A DNA stretch of 51,624 bases, from contig CALDUF010000083.1 of assembly GCA_937923515.1 (NCBI GenBank), forward strand, positions 1 through 51,624, given 5' to 3'. Positions 26,386 to 36,729 of the stretch are shown in pieces. Position 1 is the first letter of the stretch, and each line of letters begins with the position of its first letter. The notes under the pieces were generated by a model. That model was not told where the DNA came from. It saw nothing but the letters and a program-made list of their open reading frames with translations, and did not search any database. A program made the translations under genes and the position numbers. The stretch is from an uncultured Flavobacteriaceae bacterium. GTDB lineage: Bacteria; Bacteroidota; Bacteroidia; Flavobacteriales; Flavobacteriaceae.

Positions 26386-27480
26386 ATGAAAGCAGGTATC
26401 GTAGGATTACCAAATGTTGGAAAATCAACATTATTTAATTGTTTATCAAATGCAAAAGCGCAAAGTGCAAACTTTCCATTTTGTACGATAGAACCAAATG
26501 TAGGGGTTGTAAACGTACCAGACCCAAGGCTAGAAAAATTAGAGAGTTTGGTAAATCCAGAAAAAGTGATACCCGCTACAGTAGAGATTGTAGATATTGC
26601 AGGTCTTGTAAAAGGTGCAAGTAAAGGCGAAGGATTGGGGAATCAGTTTTTAGGAAATATTAGAGAAACTGATGCTATTTTGCATGTATTGCGTTGTTTT
26701 GATAATGATAATATTGTACATGTAGATGGTAGTGTAGATCCTATTCGAGATAAAGAAACCATAGATATGGAATTGCAGTTAAAAGATTTAGAAACTGCTG
26801 AAAAAAAGCTAGATAAAGTAAAGCGTGCCGCAAAAACGGGTAATAAAGAAGCGCAAAAAGAAGAAGCTATTCTTTTAAAAATAATACAAGGCTTAGAAGC
26901 AGGAACTTCAGTTAGAGCACTAGAATTTAGTGACGAAGATTACCTAGAATTTGTAAAACCTTTACAATTAATAACCGATAAGCCAGTGATGTATGTGTGT
27001 AATGTAGATGAAGGTGCAGCAGTATCAGGTAATGCCTATGTAGATAAAGTAAAGGACGCTGTAAAAAACGAACACGCCGAAGTTTTGGTGTTAGCAGTAG
27101 GTACAGAAGCAGATATCAACGAATTGGATGATTACGAAGAACGCCAAATGTTTTTACAAGATATAGGTTTAGAAGAACCAGGATCGGCTAAGTTAATTAG
27201 AGGTGCGTATAAGTTGCTAAATCAGCAAACATATTTTACGGCAGGTGTAAAAGAAGTGCGTGCTTGGACGGTTGATATAGGTGCTAGCGCACCACAAGCA
27301 GCAGGTGTAATTCATACAGATTTTGAAAAAGGATTTATTCGTGCCGAAGTTATAGCTTATGATGATTATGTAAGCTTTGGTAGTGAGGCTAAAGTTAAAG
27401 AAGCTGGGAAAATGCGAGTAGAAGGTAAAAATTATATTGTTAAAGATGGTGATGTGATGCACTTTTTATTTAATGTATAA
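26386..27480 (+). CDS. ychF: Redox-regulated ATPase/GTPase YchF
   Basis: A 364-residue Obg-family P-loop ATPase that binds ribosomes. G1 is GLPNVGKST at residues 7-15, G3 is DIAGLVKGASKGEG near 70, and the altered G4 NVDE near 208 is the reason YchF prefers ATP to GTP. A coiled-coil insertion covers about 130-165. The C-terminal TGS domain begins near 283 (TAGVKEVRAWTV) and ends in VMHFLFNV. Length and motifs are canonical. It is expressed as a single gene after the 544-base gap and precedes the SRPBCC gene by 63 bases. Confidence 0.97.
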   Translation: MKAGIVGLPNVGKSTLFNCLSNAKAQSANFPFCTIEPNVGVVNVPDPRLEKLESLVNPEKVIPATVEIVDIAGLVKGASKGEGLGNQFLGNIRETDAILHVLRCFDNDNIVHVDGSVDPIRDKETIDMELQLKDLETAEKKLDKVKRAAKTGNKEAQKEEAILLKIIQGLEAGTSVRALEFSDEDYLEFVKPLQLITDKPVMYVCNVDEGAAVSGNAYVDKVKDAVKNEHAEVLVLAVGTEADINELDDYEERQMFLQDIGLEEPGSAKLIRGAYKLLNQQTYFTAGVKEVRAWTVDIGASAPQAAGVIHTDFEKGFIRAEVIAYDDYVSFGSEAKVKEAGKMRVEGKNYIVKDGDVMHFLFNV

Positions 27481-27543
27481 TATTAATTAATATTGTAAGA
27501 TTTTAATTATATATCGACAATAGTTAAATGCAAATAACTAAAC

Positions 27544-28008
27544 ATGCCTTTAATAGAAATTAAAACTTACATAGCGAGCGATATCAAAACCTGTTTTGAT
27601 CTTGCTAGAAATATCGATATTCATCAGGAATCTTTAAAGCATACTGATGAGTTACCTATAGCAGGTAAAACTACAGGCTTAATAGGACTTGGTGAATGGG
27701 TGAGTTGGGAAGCAAAACATTTTGGATTTGTACAACATTTAACTTCTAAAATAACAGAATTTGAAAGTCCTAATTACTTTGTTGATGAAATGGTTTTCGG
27801 AGCTTTTAAGTCCTTTAGACACGAGCATATATTTAAAAGATATAAAGGTGGGACTTTAATGACAGTCAAGTTTTATTTTGAAGCGCCATGTGGTTTGTTA
27901 GGAAAAATAGCAAACACCACGTTTTTAAAGCGCTATATGAAAAATTTAATACAAAAACGGAATAGTTATATTAAGGCGGAAGCAGAAAAGCATTTACAAG
28001 AAGCCTAA
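27544..28008 (+). CDS. SRPBCC family (START-like) protein
   Basis: A 154-residue soluble protein with the SRPBCC helix-grip fold signature: IEIKTYIASDIKTCFDLARNIDIH at the start, GLGEWVSWEAKHFG near 50, and FRHEHIFKR near 96, ending in a helix with Arg/Lys. The family binds hydrophobic ligands in a central cavity and includes cyclases and cell-division-inhibitor-like proteins. The specific ligand is unknown. It is convergent with the PAP2 gene, overlapping it by 4 bases at the stop codons. Confidence 0.82.
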   Translation: MPLIEIKTYIASDIKTCFDLARNIDIHQESLKHTDELPIAGKTTGLIGLGEWVSWEAKHFGFVQHLTSKITEFESPNYFVDEMVFGAFKSFRHEHIFKRYKGGTLMTVKFYFEAPCGLLGKIANTTFLKRYMKNLIQKRNSYIKAEAEKHLQEA

Positions 28009-28826
28009 AAGCGATAACTTAGTGAAATACCTTGATAATTATCTCCTTTAAAATCCATACCACTTACAGGAGATAAACGTAACGATTGATTTTTTTTCTT
28101 ATGCAATTCTGGTACAAAATAACCAATACCGGCACCAATTGCATACCCTAATAAAACATCTGTTAAAAAATGTTGTCCTGCTTCAATTCGTAACGCACCA
28201 ACAGTAGCAGGTAATACTATAGCTCCTGCCCAAACGTAGGGTATACCTGGTGATCCAGGATTAAAATCTTGATACACCTTTGCTACAAAAAAAGTAGCGG
28301 TGGCTGTAACGGCTGTATGTCCAGAAAAAAACGAGCGTTGTCCGCTTGCATTTAATCTTCTGTTTAAGTTTAAATTTTCATCATAAACATATGGTCTACT
28401 TTTGTTTACTAAACCAGCGGTTATGGAGTAAATGGCACCCGTTGTAGCCATACTTTCCAAAAAAATACCAAAAACTTGTCCGCCATGGTCATTAACTTCA
28501 TCATCGAAAAATAAAATAAACGGTGCTGCAAATGAGGCATAAAAAGGAATATCACTTAAATCGCTAGCCCATTGCGATGAATTTCCAACAGCCCATCTAT
28601 CTAAAAAATTAATGGATCCACTTTCAGCTACAACCGTTTGTAACTCACTTTCTGTTAATCCTTTTTTATTCACTATTAAACTTAAACCAAGGGCGTTTCC
28701 AGCAAGTGCTGTTCCTGTCCAAATACCATCTCTTTTCCATTTCCATTCGTAGGGTGTTGTTGAGTTTTGCGTATAAATTGTATTAACAAATAGTAGTGAT
28801 AGTAGTGCTGTAACTGCAATTTTCAT
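28005..28826 (-). CDS. PAP2-family membrane phosphatase
   Basis: Taking the ATG at 28826, the product is about 273 residues with an N-terminal signal or first membrane helix (KIAVTALLSLLFVNTIYTQ). An upstream TTG at 28877 is less likely, because a promoter-like TAATTTTG lies between the two. The three phosphatase motifs are visible: KSRP in the first, SFFSGHTAVT in the second, and RIEAGQHFLTDV in the third. Family members dephosphorylate lipid substrates such as phosphatidylglycerol phosphate or undecaprenyl diphosphate. The C-terminal tail ends in SLSYRF, an aromatic end that could suit outer-membrane placement. The substrate is unknown. Confidence 0.85.
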   Translation of the reverse strand: MKIAVTALLSLLFVNTIYTQNSTTPYEWKWKRDGIWTGTALAGNALGLSLIVNKKGLTESELQTVVAESGSINFLDRWAVGNSSQWASDLSDIPFYASFAAPFILFFDDEVNDHGGQVFGIFLESMATTGAIYSITAGLVNKSRPYVYDENLNLNRRLNASGQRSFFSGHTAVTATATFFVAKVYQDFNPGSPGIPYVWAGAIVLPATVGALRIEAGQHFLTDVLLGYAIGAGIGYFVPELHKKKNQSLRLSPVSGMDFKGDNYQGISLSYRF

Positions 28827-28840
28827 AGCTTTCTTTTTCA

Positions 28841-28867
28841 CAAAATTAATTTTGATATTTCTATCAA
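28841..28867 (-). promoter_or_regulatory. Probable promoter of the PAP2 gene
   Basis: On the minus strand this reads TTG (28867-28865), 16 bases and TAATTTTG (28848-28841). The spacer is one base under the usual 17, so it is a weaker match. The -7 element lies 14 bases before the ATG at 28826, and this decides against the TTG start at 28877. Confidence 0.45.
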
Positions 28868-28971
28868 TTTGATGCAAAAGATTTAAATGTTACTTCAAAT
28901 ACTGATGTTGAACATCGTAATTATGGCTGCATGGGTGTTTCATAAAACCTCCATATAGTTACTTTCACATC

Positions 28972-29871
28972 ATGAAAAAAAAGCAATTTTGGTTAGGTAT
29001 AGTAATTGGTGTTTTAGGCGTTGTATTGTTTTCTTCAAAGGCAGTTATGGTAAAAATAGCTTATCAATATCATGTTGATGCCATTAGTATATTATTACTA
29101 CGTATGTTGTTCTCTTTTCCTTTCTATATAGTAATCGCGTATTTGTATAGGAATAAAAGTAAAACCCAAAAGACGACTAAAGATTGGCTTTGGTTAGTAT
29201 TTTTTGGAGTTGTAGGCTATTATTTAGCAAGCTATTTTGATTTTGTTGGTTTAGTGTATATCAAAGCAAGTTTAGAACGTATCATTTTATTTTTATACCC
29301 TACCATAGTTTTAATATTAAATAAATTATTTTTAAAACAACGTATTACTACGCCTCAATTAATTGCTATAGCTTTAACGTACCTAGGAATTGTAATAGCC
29401 TTTTGGGATGAGGTGAATGTATCTGGAGAAGGCACCATTATTGGAGGAGTTTTAATACTATTAAGCGCATTAACCTACGCCTCATATTTAGTTGGTAGCG
29501 GTTGGTTAATACCAAAGTTTGGTGTTGTTCAGTTTACGGCTTACGCCATGTTAGTCTCATGTATAAGCGTATTTGCGCATTATAGTATTACAAACCAGGT
29601 AAATTTGTTTAATTTTTCTTTTGAAGTATATGTTTTAGGGTTTTTAATAGCTGTATTTGCAACAGTAATACCTTCATTTTTGGTGTCAGCTTCCATAAAA
29701 ATGATCAGCTCATCAAACTATGCAATTATAGCTGGCGTAGGGCCAATCTCTACAATAATTTTAGCAACTATTTTTTTAGAAGAACGTTTAACTTTTATTC
29801 AACTTATTGGGGCTTTGGTAGTTATATCTGGTATTGCGTTTATATCTTTAAAAAAATCGCCTAAGCTATAG
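28972..29871 (+). CDS. EamA/DMT-family transporter
   Basis: A 299-residue inner-membrane protein with ten hydrophobic helices in two five-helix repeats, the EamA layout. The repeats can be seen as YLASYFDFVGLVYIKASLERIILFLYPTIV in the first half and SSNYAIIAGVGPISTIILATIFLEERLTFIQLIGALVVISGI in the second, both with the GA-type helix ends and the Glu-rich connection common in drug/metabolite transporters. Substrate and direction are not visible. It is divergent from PAP2 and lies 116 bases upstream of parE. Confidence 0.85.
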   Translation: MKKKQFWLGIVIGVLGVVLFSSKAVMVKIAYQYHVDAISILLLRMLFSFPFYIVIAYLYRNKSKTQKTTKDWLWLVFFGVVGYYLASYFDFVGLVYIKASLERIILFLYPTIVLILNKLFLKQRITTPQLIAIALTYLGIVIAFWDEVNVSGEGTIIGGVLILLSALTYASYLVGSGWLIPKFGVVQFTAYAMLVSCISVFAHYSITNQVNLFNFSFEVYVLGFLIAVFATVIPSFLVSASIKMISSSNYAIIAGVGPISTIILATIFLEERLTFIQLIGALVVISGIAFISLKKSPKL

Positions 29872-29987
29872 ATTAATGTTCTCAACAATTAATAGTATGC
29901 TTTGTTAATTACTTTGTATGTCTGCTATTTCATATTTTGGTATGATGTGCTATATTAGCGTGCTATCACAACAATTCACCCTTATTT

Positions 29988-31850
29988 ATGGCAGAACAAA
30001 CCAAATATACCGAAGATAATATACGTTCGTTAGACTGGAAAGAGCATATCCGCATGCGTCCAGGAATGTATATCGGGAAATTGGGTGATGGCTCTTCTCC
30101 AGACGATGGTATTTATATCCTTCTAAAAGAAGTGTTAGATAACTCCATTGATGAGTTTGTAATGGGTGCAGGAAAAACCATCGAAATATCTATTCAGGGT
30201 GCTAAAGTTATAGTGAGAGATTACGGTCGCGGCATTCCACTTGGTAAAGTTGTAGACGTGGTTTCTAAAATGAATACAGGTGGTAAGTACGATTCTAAGG
30301 CTTTTAAAAAATCAGTAGGACTTAATGGTGTTGGTACAAAAGCTGTAAATGCGTTATCTAACTATTTTAGAGTAGAATCTAATAGAGATGGTAAGTCGGC
30401 TTCTGCAGAGTTTGAGCAAGGTAATCTTACCAATCAAGAAATGCTAGACGATACCACCCGAAGAAAAGGAACCAAGGTATCGTTTATTCCCGATGAAACT
30501 ATTTTTAAAAATTACAAGTATAGGAGTGAATATATTGTAAAAATGCTTAAAAACTATGTTTATCTCAATCCAGGGTTAACTATAGTTTTTAATGGTGAAA
30601 AGTATTATAGTGAAAACGGATTAAAAGATTTACTAGCAGAAAAAATTCCAGAAGCGGATTTATTATATCCTATTATCCATTTAAGGGGTGATGATATTGA
30701 AGTTGCTTTAACACACAGTAAAACCCAATACAGCGAAGAATATAACAGTTTTGTAAACGGGCAAAATACAACCCAAGGCGGAACACACCTTAACGCCTTT
30801 AGAGAATCATTAGTAAGAACAATTCGTGAGTTTTACGGTAAAAATTATGATGCTTCAGATATTAGAAAATCTGTAGTTAGTGCTATTGCTATAAAAGTAA
30901 TGGAGCCTGTTTTTGAGAGTCAAACCAAAACAAAATTGGGCTCAACCGATATGGGCGGCGATTTGCCAACGGTGAGAACCTACATTAACGACTTTTTAAA
31001 AACAAAGCTTGATAACTATTTACACAAAAATCAAGATACTGCCGAAAAAATTCAGCGTAAAATTTTGCAAGCAGAACGCGAGCGAAAAGAGTTATCTGGC
31101 ATTAGAAAGTTAGCGAAAGACAGAGCGAAGAAAGCGAGTCTTCACAATAAAAAATTAAGAGACTGCCGCGTACATTTTGGAGATACTAAAAACGAAAGAA
31201 ATTTAGAAACTACACTTTTTATAACCGAGGGCGATTCGGCCTCAGGTAGTATCACAAAATCGCGAGATGTAAATACTCAAGCCGTATTCAGTCTTAAAGG
31301 AAAACCACTAAACTCTTATGGTTTAAGTAAAAAAATAGTTTACGAAAACGAAGAGTTCAATCTGTTACAAGCCGCTTTAAATATTGAAGAGTCTTTAGAA
31401 GATTTGCGTTATAATAATGTAGTAATAGCTACAGATGCCGATGTAGATGGTATGCATATTAGGTTACTATTAATCACATTCTTTTTACAATTTTTTCCAG
31501 AAGTCATAAAGGAAGGGCATTTGTATATTTTGCAAACACCTTTGTTTAGAGTAAGAAATAAAAAAGAAACTATTTATTGTTATTCTGAAGAAGAGCGCGT
31601 AAATGCTATAGAGAAATTAAAACCTAAACCAGAAATAACCCGATTTAAAGGATTGGGTGAAATTTCTCCTGACGAATTTAAACACTTTATTGGCGATGAT
31701 ATCAGGTTAGACCCTGTAATGTTAGATGATAACATGTCTATAGAAGAGTTACTATCATTTTACATGGGTAAAAACACACCAACACGACAAGAATTTATTA
31801 TAGACAATCTAAAAGTAGAATTAGATTTAATTGAAGAAAATAAGAAGTAG
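29988..31850 (+). CDS. parE: DNA topoisomerase IV subunit B
   Basis: This is the ATPase subunit of a type IIA topoisomerase; with ParC it decatenates and relaxes DNA. The 620-residue length is that of the short ParE form. The GHKL ATP site is visible as [10 protein letters not shown] near residue 48, GRGIPLG near 76 and [16 protein letters not shown] near 105. The TOPRIM domain follows with TEGDSASGS near 414 and [10 protein letters not shown] near 483. The C-terminal GLGE motif precedes the end. It starts a three-gene plus-strand unit with parC and an endonuclease/exonuclease/phosphatase gene. Assignment to topoisomerase IV rather than gyrase rests on length and the adjacent parC. Confidence 0.9.
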   Translation: MAEQTKYTEDNIRSLDWKEHIRMRPGMYIGKLGDGSSPDDGIYILLKEVLDNSIDEFVMGAGKTIEISIQGAKVIVRDYGRGIPLGKVVDVVSKMNTGGKYDSKAFKKSVGLNGVGTKAVNALSNYFRVESNRDGKSASAEFEQGNLTNQEMLDDTTRRKGTKVSFIPDETIFKNYKYRSEYIVKMLKNYVYLNPGLTIVFNGEKYYSENGLKDLLAEKIPEADLLYPIIHLRGDDIEVALTHSKTQYSEEYNSFVNGQNTTQGGTHLNAFRESLVRTIREFYGKNYDASDIRKSVVSAIAIKVMEPVFESQTKTKLGSTDMGGDLPTVRTYINDFLKTKLDNYLHKNQDTAEKIQRKILQAERERKELSGIRKLAKDRAKKASLHNKKLRDCRVHFGDTKNERNLETTLFITEGDSASGSITKSRDVNTQAVFSLKGKPLNSYGLSKKIVYENEEFNLLQAALNIEESLEDLRYNNVVIATDADVDGMHIRLLLITFFLQFFPEVIKEGHLYILQTPLFRVRNKKETIYCYSEEERVNAIEKLKPKPEITRFKGLGEISPDEFKHFIGDDIRLDPVMLDDNMSIEELLSFYMGKNTPTRQEFIIDNLKVELDLIEENKK

Positions 31851-31876
31851 TTCCTAAACATTAGGAGTAATAGCAT

Positions 31877-34537
31877 ATGATAGAAGAAGAAAACGACGAT
31901 TTAACCAACGCACATAACGAAGAGCCCCAAGAAACCATAACTCGTGTTACGGGTATGTATAAAGATTGGTTTTTAGACTATGCCTCGTATGTTATATTAG
32001 AGCGTGCAGTACCAGCTATAGAAGATGGTTTTAAGCCTGTGCAGCGTCGTATCATGCATTCTATGAAAGATCTAGATGATGGTCGATACAATAAAGTAGC
32101 GAATATAGTTGGGCATACCATGCAGTACCATCCGCATGGTGACGCTAGTATCGCTGATGCTATGGTGCAAATTGGCCAAAAAGATTTATTAATTGATACC
32201 CAAGGTAACTGGGGTAATATTTTAACTGGCGATAGAGCAGCGGCATCGCGTTATATTGAAGCTCGAATTTCTAAATTTGGACTAGATGTTGTTTACAATT
32301 CTAAAATTACAGAATGGCAAGCTAGTTACGATGGTAGGCGTAAAGAACCTGTAAACCTACCGGTAATGTTTCCATTGCTACTTGCGCAAGGAGGTGAAGG
32401 TATCGCAGTAGGTTTATCTACTAAAATTTTACCTCATAATTTTATTGAGCTAATAGACGCTTCAATTAAACATTTACAAGGAAAACGCTTTACAATTTTG
32501 CCAGATTTCCCTACAGCGGGAATAGCAGATTTTTCAAACTATAATGATGGAAATAGAGGTGGTAAAGTTCGCGTTAGAGCTAAAATATCGCAACTAGATA
32601 AAAATACGCTGGTTATAAACGAGTTGCCTTTTGGTACAACAACAACCTCTCTTATAGATTCTATTTTAAAGGCGAATGATAAAGGCAAAATAAAAGTTAA
32701 AAAAATAGAAGATAACACAGCTGCAGAAGTTGAAATTTTGGTGCACTTACCTTCAGGATTGTCTCCAGATAAAACTATAGATGCGCTGTATGCATTTACA
32801 AGTTGCGAATCTTCTATTTCGCCATTAGGCTGCGTTATTGAAGATAATAAACCTTTGTTTATTGGAGTTTCTGAAATGTTGCGTCGTTCTACCGATAATA
32901 CTGTTCAGCTACTAAAACAAGAATTAGAGATAAAACTTGGAGAGTTTGAAGAACAGTGGCATTTTGCATCTTTAGAACGTATTTTTATTGAAAACCGAAT
33001 TTATCGCGATATTGAAGAAGAAGAAACATGGGAAGGTGTTATTACAGCTATAGATAAAGGCCTTAAGCCACATATAAAACACTTAAAACGCGCTGTAACG
33101 GAGGATGATATTGTACGTTTAACCGAAATACGAATTAAGCGTATATCAAAATTTGATATTGATAAAGCACAACAAAAGATTGATGCACTTGAAGCGCAAA
33201 TAGCAGAGGTAAAGCACCATTTGGAGCATCTTATTGATTATGCTATAGCGTATTTTACGAGGCTTAAAAAGGAGTATGGAGAAGGGCGTGAACGTAAAAC
33301 AGAAATTAGAACGTTTGATGATGTAGATGCCACAAAAGTTGTTATTAGAAACACCAAATTATACGTAAATAGAGAAGAAGGTTTTGTTGGTACATCACTG
33401 CGAAGAGACGAGTATGTTTGCGATTGTAGTGATATAGACGATATTATTGTATTTACCAAAGAAGGTAAAATGATGGTAACCAAAGTAGATTCAAAAACCT
33501 TTATTGGTAAAGATATTATACATGTTGCTGTCTTTAAAAAGAAAGATAAACGCACCATTTATAATTTGATTTATAGAGATGGTAAAAAAGGACCATCTTA
33601 TATTAAACGATTTGCAGTTACGAGCATTACTAGAGATAGAGAATACGACTTAACTAATGGCAATAAAGGGTCTGTTGCTCTATACTTCTCAGCAAACCCT
33701 AACGGAGAAGCTGAGGTTGTTACCATTAATTTACGACAAGCAGGAAGTATTAAAAAATTGAAATGGGATATAGATTTCGCCGATATTTTGATAAAAGGCA
33801 GAACTTCTAAAGGTAATTTAGTTACTAAATACCCTGTAAAACGTGTTGAGCTTAAGGAAAAGGGCGTTTCTACTTTAAAACCTCGTAAAATATGGTTTGA
33901 TGATACTGTGCAACGCTTAAATGTAGATGGTCGAGGAGAACTTATAGGTGAGTTTAGAGGTGAAGATAAATTATTAATAATCAATCAGTCAGGGACATTA
34001 AAAACAGTAACGCCTGAGGTTACAATGCATTTTGATAACGATATGATTTTAATGGAAAAATGGGTGCCTAAAAAACCTATTTCAGCTATTTACTTTAATG
34101 GTGAAAAGGAATTGTATTATGTGAAACGCTTTTTAATAGAGCATGAAGGTAGAGAAGAATCCTTTATATCCGACCATCCAAATTCGCAATTAGAAATTGT
34201 ATCGACAGATTGGAAACCAATGGCAGAAGTTATTTTTGCTAAAGAACGCGGAAAAGATAGAAAGGATAATTTAGAAGTAAATCTTGAAGCGTTTATAGAT
34301 ATTAAAGGGGTTAGTGCTCAAGGTAACCAATTAACAAAAGATAAAGTAAATCAAATTAACCTTTTAGATCCTTTACCTTACGAAGCTCCTGAAGAAATAC
34401 ACGCTGACGATCTAGAGGTTGTAGATGAAAGTGAAGTGTCTACTAATGATGCTGAAAACGCTACCAAGTCACAATCAAAACCTACATCTAAAGAAGATGA
34501 CGATACAGATGACGAAAGACAGATTACTTTGTTTTAG
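31877..34537 (+). CDS. parC: DNA topoisomerase IV subunit A
   Basis: This is the breakage-reunion subunit paired with ParE. It has 886 residues. The catalytic tyrosine is in DRAAASRYIEAR near residue 124. The quinolone-binding helix contains HPHGDASIADAMVQIGQ near 80, with alanine where E. coli GyrA has Ser83. The C-terminal half, about 490-840, should form the beta-pinwheel and is followed by an acidic Asp/Ser-rich tail ending in ERQITLF. The tail has SKPTSKEDDDTDD, a low-complexity linker. parC starts 26 bases after parE. The next gene begins directly at the base after its stop, so all three are probably co-transcribed. Confidence 0.9.
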   Translation: MIEEENDDLTNAHNEEPQETITRVTGMYKDWFLDYASYVILERAVPAIEDGFKPVQRRIMHSMKDLDDGRYNKVANIVGHTMQYHPHGDASIADAMVQIGQKDLLIDTQGNWGNILTGDRAAASRYIEARISKFGLDVVYNSKITEWQASYDGRRKEPVNLPVMFPLLLAQGGEGIAVGLSTKILPHNFIELIDASIKHLQGKRFTILPDFPTAGIADFSNYNDGNRGGKVRVRAKISQLDKNTLVINELPFGTTTTSLIDSILKANDKGKIKVKKIEDNTAAEVEILVHLPSGLSPDKTIDALYAFTSCESSISPLGCVIEDNKPLFIGVSEMLRRSTDNTVQLLKQELEIKLGEFEEQWHFASLERIFIENRIYRDIEEEETWEGVITAIDKGLKPHIKHLKRAVTEDDIVRLTEIRIKRISKFDIDKAQQKIDALEAQIAEVKHHLEHLIDYAIAYFTRLKKEYGEGRERKTEIRTFDDVDATKVVIRNTKLYVNREEGFVGTSLRRDEYVCDCSDIDDIIVFTKEGKMMVTKVDSKTFIGKDIIHVAVFKKKDKRTIYNLIYRDGKKGPSYIKRFAVTSITRDREYDLTNGNKGSVALYFSANPNGEAEVVTINLRQAGSIKKLKWDIDFADILIKGRTSKGNLVTKYPVKRVELKEKGVSTLKPRKIWFDDTVQRLNVDGRGELIGEFRGEDKLLIINQSGTLKTVTPEVTMHFDNDMILMEKWVPKKPISAIYFNGEKELYYVKRFLIEHEGREESFISDHPNSQLEIVSTDWKPMAEVIFAKERGKDRKDNLEVNLEAFIDIKGVSAQGNQLTKDKVNQINLLDPLPYEAPEEIHADDLEVVDESEVSTNDAENATKSQSKPTSKEDDDTDDERQITLF

Positions 34538-35557
34538 ATGCAGTTTAATATATTCTTTAAAAGACTAAAGTCTTTATTACCTTTTGTTTTTCCTTTACTC
34601 TTAATTATCAGTATAACGGCTATCGTTTTTGTACAACATGGTAGCTCTGTGTTTTTTTCTTTTTTGTTGCCTGTAATTCTGGTAGTTAATGTATTACAGT
34701 GCGTTTGGTTACTTTTTAAAGGCAATAAAAAAGTGCTATTTAATTTTACAGCGTTAGTAGTATTCTTCTACTATTTTGATTCATTTGTTCAGGTGAATTT
34801 TAGTGAAGAAGATGTAGTAAATACCTTTTCAGTTTTAACGTACAATGTTCAAGGTTATCAATCTAAAAGCGTAGGTGTTGAAAATAGTAAAACTGAAATT
34901 GCTGATTTTATAAAAGGTGTAACCCCAGATATATTTTTTATACAAGAGTTTTCAGCTATAGAATACAAACGTTATCAAAATGAGTACCCTTACTGGTTAA
35001 AAAGTAATACAGATGTGCCTTATAAATCTGTTTTAGGTGTTTTTTCTAAATTTCCAATACTTAAAAATGGTTATATAAAATTTTATGATAGTTATAACAA
35101 TTCCATGTTTGTTGATGTAGAAATAAATGATAGAGTAATAAGAGTCTACAACTTACATCTTGAATCCTTTAAATTAGATGTTAGAAATGATATAGGAAAC
35201 CTAAGTAGCAGCTATAAATATTTACTTCCAAGATTTGTATATGCAGAAGAAAAAAGAATTGCGCAAGCCAATGTAGTACGCAATCATATAAATAATTTTG
35301 ACGGTGATGTTATTGTTTTAGGTGATTTTAATAGTACGCAATATTCTTCTGTGTATAGAATTTTAAAGGGAGATAGGGACGATACATTTGTTGCGCAGGG
35401 TAGTGGTTTTGGTAGTACTTTTAAATTGTTGAATTATCCTTTTAAAGTAGACCATATATTGGTTGACCCTTCTTTTGAAGTGGTTAAACATGAAAATTTT
35501 AATCTTCAACTTTCTGATCATGAGCCGGTTTTAGCAGAACTAAAGTTTAAAGATTAA
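34538..35557 (+). CDS. Endonuclease/exonuclease/phosphatase family membrane protein
   Basis: A 339-residue protein with two or three N-terminal hydrophobic helices (about 10-80) and then an EEP domain. Metal and catalytic motifs are LTYNVQGY near residue 96, FIQEFSA, NLHLESFK near 205, VLGDFNS near 265 and a terminal SDHEPVLAEL. These are the DNase I/exonuclease III fold markers. The family hydrolyses phosphodiester or phosphomonoester bonds in nucleic acids, lipids or sugars. A membrane anchor makes a surface or periplasmic substrate likely. It starts immediately after the parC stop and is convergent with argE, overlapping it by 4 bases. Confidence 0.85.
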   Translation: MQFNIFFKRLKSLLPFVFPLLLIISITAIVFVQHGSSVFFSFLLPVILVVNVLQCVWLLFKGNKKVLFNFTALVVFFYYFDSFVQVNFSEEDVVNTFSVLTYNVQGYQSKSVGVENSKTEIADFIKGVTPDIFFIQEFSAIEYKRYQNEYPYWLKSNTDVPYKSVLGVFSKFPILKNGYIKFYDSYNNSMFVDVEINDRVIRVYNLHLESFKLDVRNDIGNLSSSYKYLLPRFVYAEEKRIAQANVVRNHINNFDGDVIVLGDFNSTQYSSVYRILKGDRDDTFVAQGSGFGSTFKLLNYPFKVDHILVDPSFEVVKHENFNLQLSDHEPVLAELKFKD

Positions 35558-36729
35558 AATACCGTTACAACATCTTCTGATGCAAATAATGTAATGAGAT
35601 TATTTAGAATAGTAGTGTATTGAGATAATTCTGTTTTAGCAATAAACTCATTAGCTCTGTGTGCTTGCTCTATAGAGCCTGGGCCACAAATAATACTCTG
35701 TAAGCCAGCTTCGTTAAATTGTCCTGCCTCTGACGCGTATGCAACTGTTCCTATAGTGGTGTTTGGGTTTATTTTAGAAAATAATTTTACAATAGCGCTG
35801 TCTGCCTTACTATCAAAAGGTGTTACTGGTGGATGAATTTCTTGTGTTTCTATTTTGAAATCTGGAAATATGGGTTGTAGTTCTTTCGTACGTTTTTCGC
35901 AGTGTGCTTTAAAATCATTTACAATTTCCGTGAGATTATCGCTGGGAATCATTCTAGCATCCCACGAAAACGACACCTTATCTGCAATAACATTTGGTGC
36001 AATACCACCTTGAATTATTCCGGTGTGTAAAGACGAATGTGGTGGCGAAAAACGCTTATCTATATTCCCAGAGTTTACTAAAGCATTCATTTTAGCTTCT
36101 AGCCACAATACTAAACGGGCAGCTTCATTAATGGCGCTAACTTCTTGTCTAATTCTACTACTATGTCCTGCAGAACCATTAACAGTGGTTTTATATAAAC
36201 AAATGCCTTTGTGCCCAATAATGGGTTGTAATAAGGAAGGTTCTCCAATAATAGCATATTTAGGTGTTTCAGGATAATGGTTTTTTAAATGCGCAATAAG
36301 TTCTGGAGCTGATAAACAGCCTATTTCTTCATCATAAGACAACGCAAAATATATAGGTTTTTTTAGTTTGGCGTCTACTAGTTTAGGTAAGCTGTTTAGG
36401 CAGCATGCAATAAAGCCCTTCATATCGCAAGAGCCACGACCGTAGAGATTGCCATCACCTTTATCGGTGAGAAGAAAAGGGTCTGTGTCCCAGTTTTGGC
36501 CTTTTACTGGAACCACATCGGTATGACCAGAAAGTATAATTCCACCATTTACCGAAGGCCCAATACGGCAATGTAAGGATGCTTTTGTGCCTTCTGGATT
36601 TGGCACCAATGTACAGGCAATTCCAAAACTCTCAATATAACCTTTAATCCAATGAATAATGGTAAGATTACTTTCGCCTCCTAAAACAGGAAATGCTACT
36701 AATTTTGAAAGTATGGCTTCTGTGGTCAT
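35554..36729 (-). CDS. argE: Acetylornithine deacetylase (M20 family)
   Basis: ArgE removes the acetyl group from N-acetylornithine in arginine synthesis. The 391-residue M20 metallopeptidase fold shows its metal ligands: His in SGHTDVVPV near residue 69, Asp in GRGSCDMKGF near 99, the Glu pair in YDEEIG near 133, and Glu in IIGEPSL near 155. A dimerisation or lid domain lies at about 165-290, with GSAGHSS. Length and motifs match the classical ArgE type. It overlaps the stop of miaA by 4 bases (ATGA), so the two are translationally coupled. The exact acyl substrate is inferred. Confidence 0.85.
   Translation of the reverse strand: MTTEAILSKLVAFPVLGGESNLTIIHWIKGYIESFGIACTLVPNPEGTKASLHCRIGPSVNGGIILSGHTDVVPVKGQNWDTDPFLLTDKGDGNLYGRGSCDMKGFIACCLNSLPKLVDAKLKKPIYFALSYDEEIGCLSAPELIAHLKNHYPETPKYAIIGEPSLLQPIIGHKGICLYKTTVNGSAGHSSRIRQEVSAINEAARLVLWLEAKMNALVNSGNIDKRFSPPHSSLHTGIIQGGIAPNVIADKVSFSWDARMIPSDNLTEIVNDFKAHCEKRTKELQPIFPDFKIETQEIHPPVTPFDSKADSAIVKLFSKINPNTTIGTVAYASEAGQFNEAGLQSIICGPGSIEQAHRANEFIAKTELSQYTTILNNLITLFASEDVVTVF

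Noticed and set aside
33598-33984. A 128-codon minus-strand frame inside parC
   Set aside because: Shadow of the parC C-terminal domain, Ser/Leu-rich without a signal or motif.
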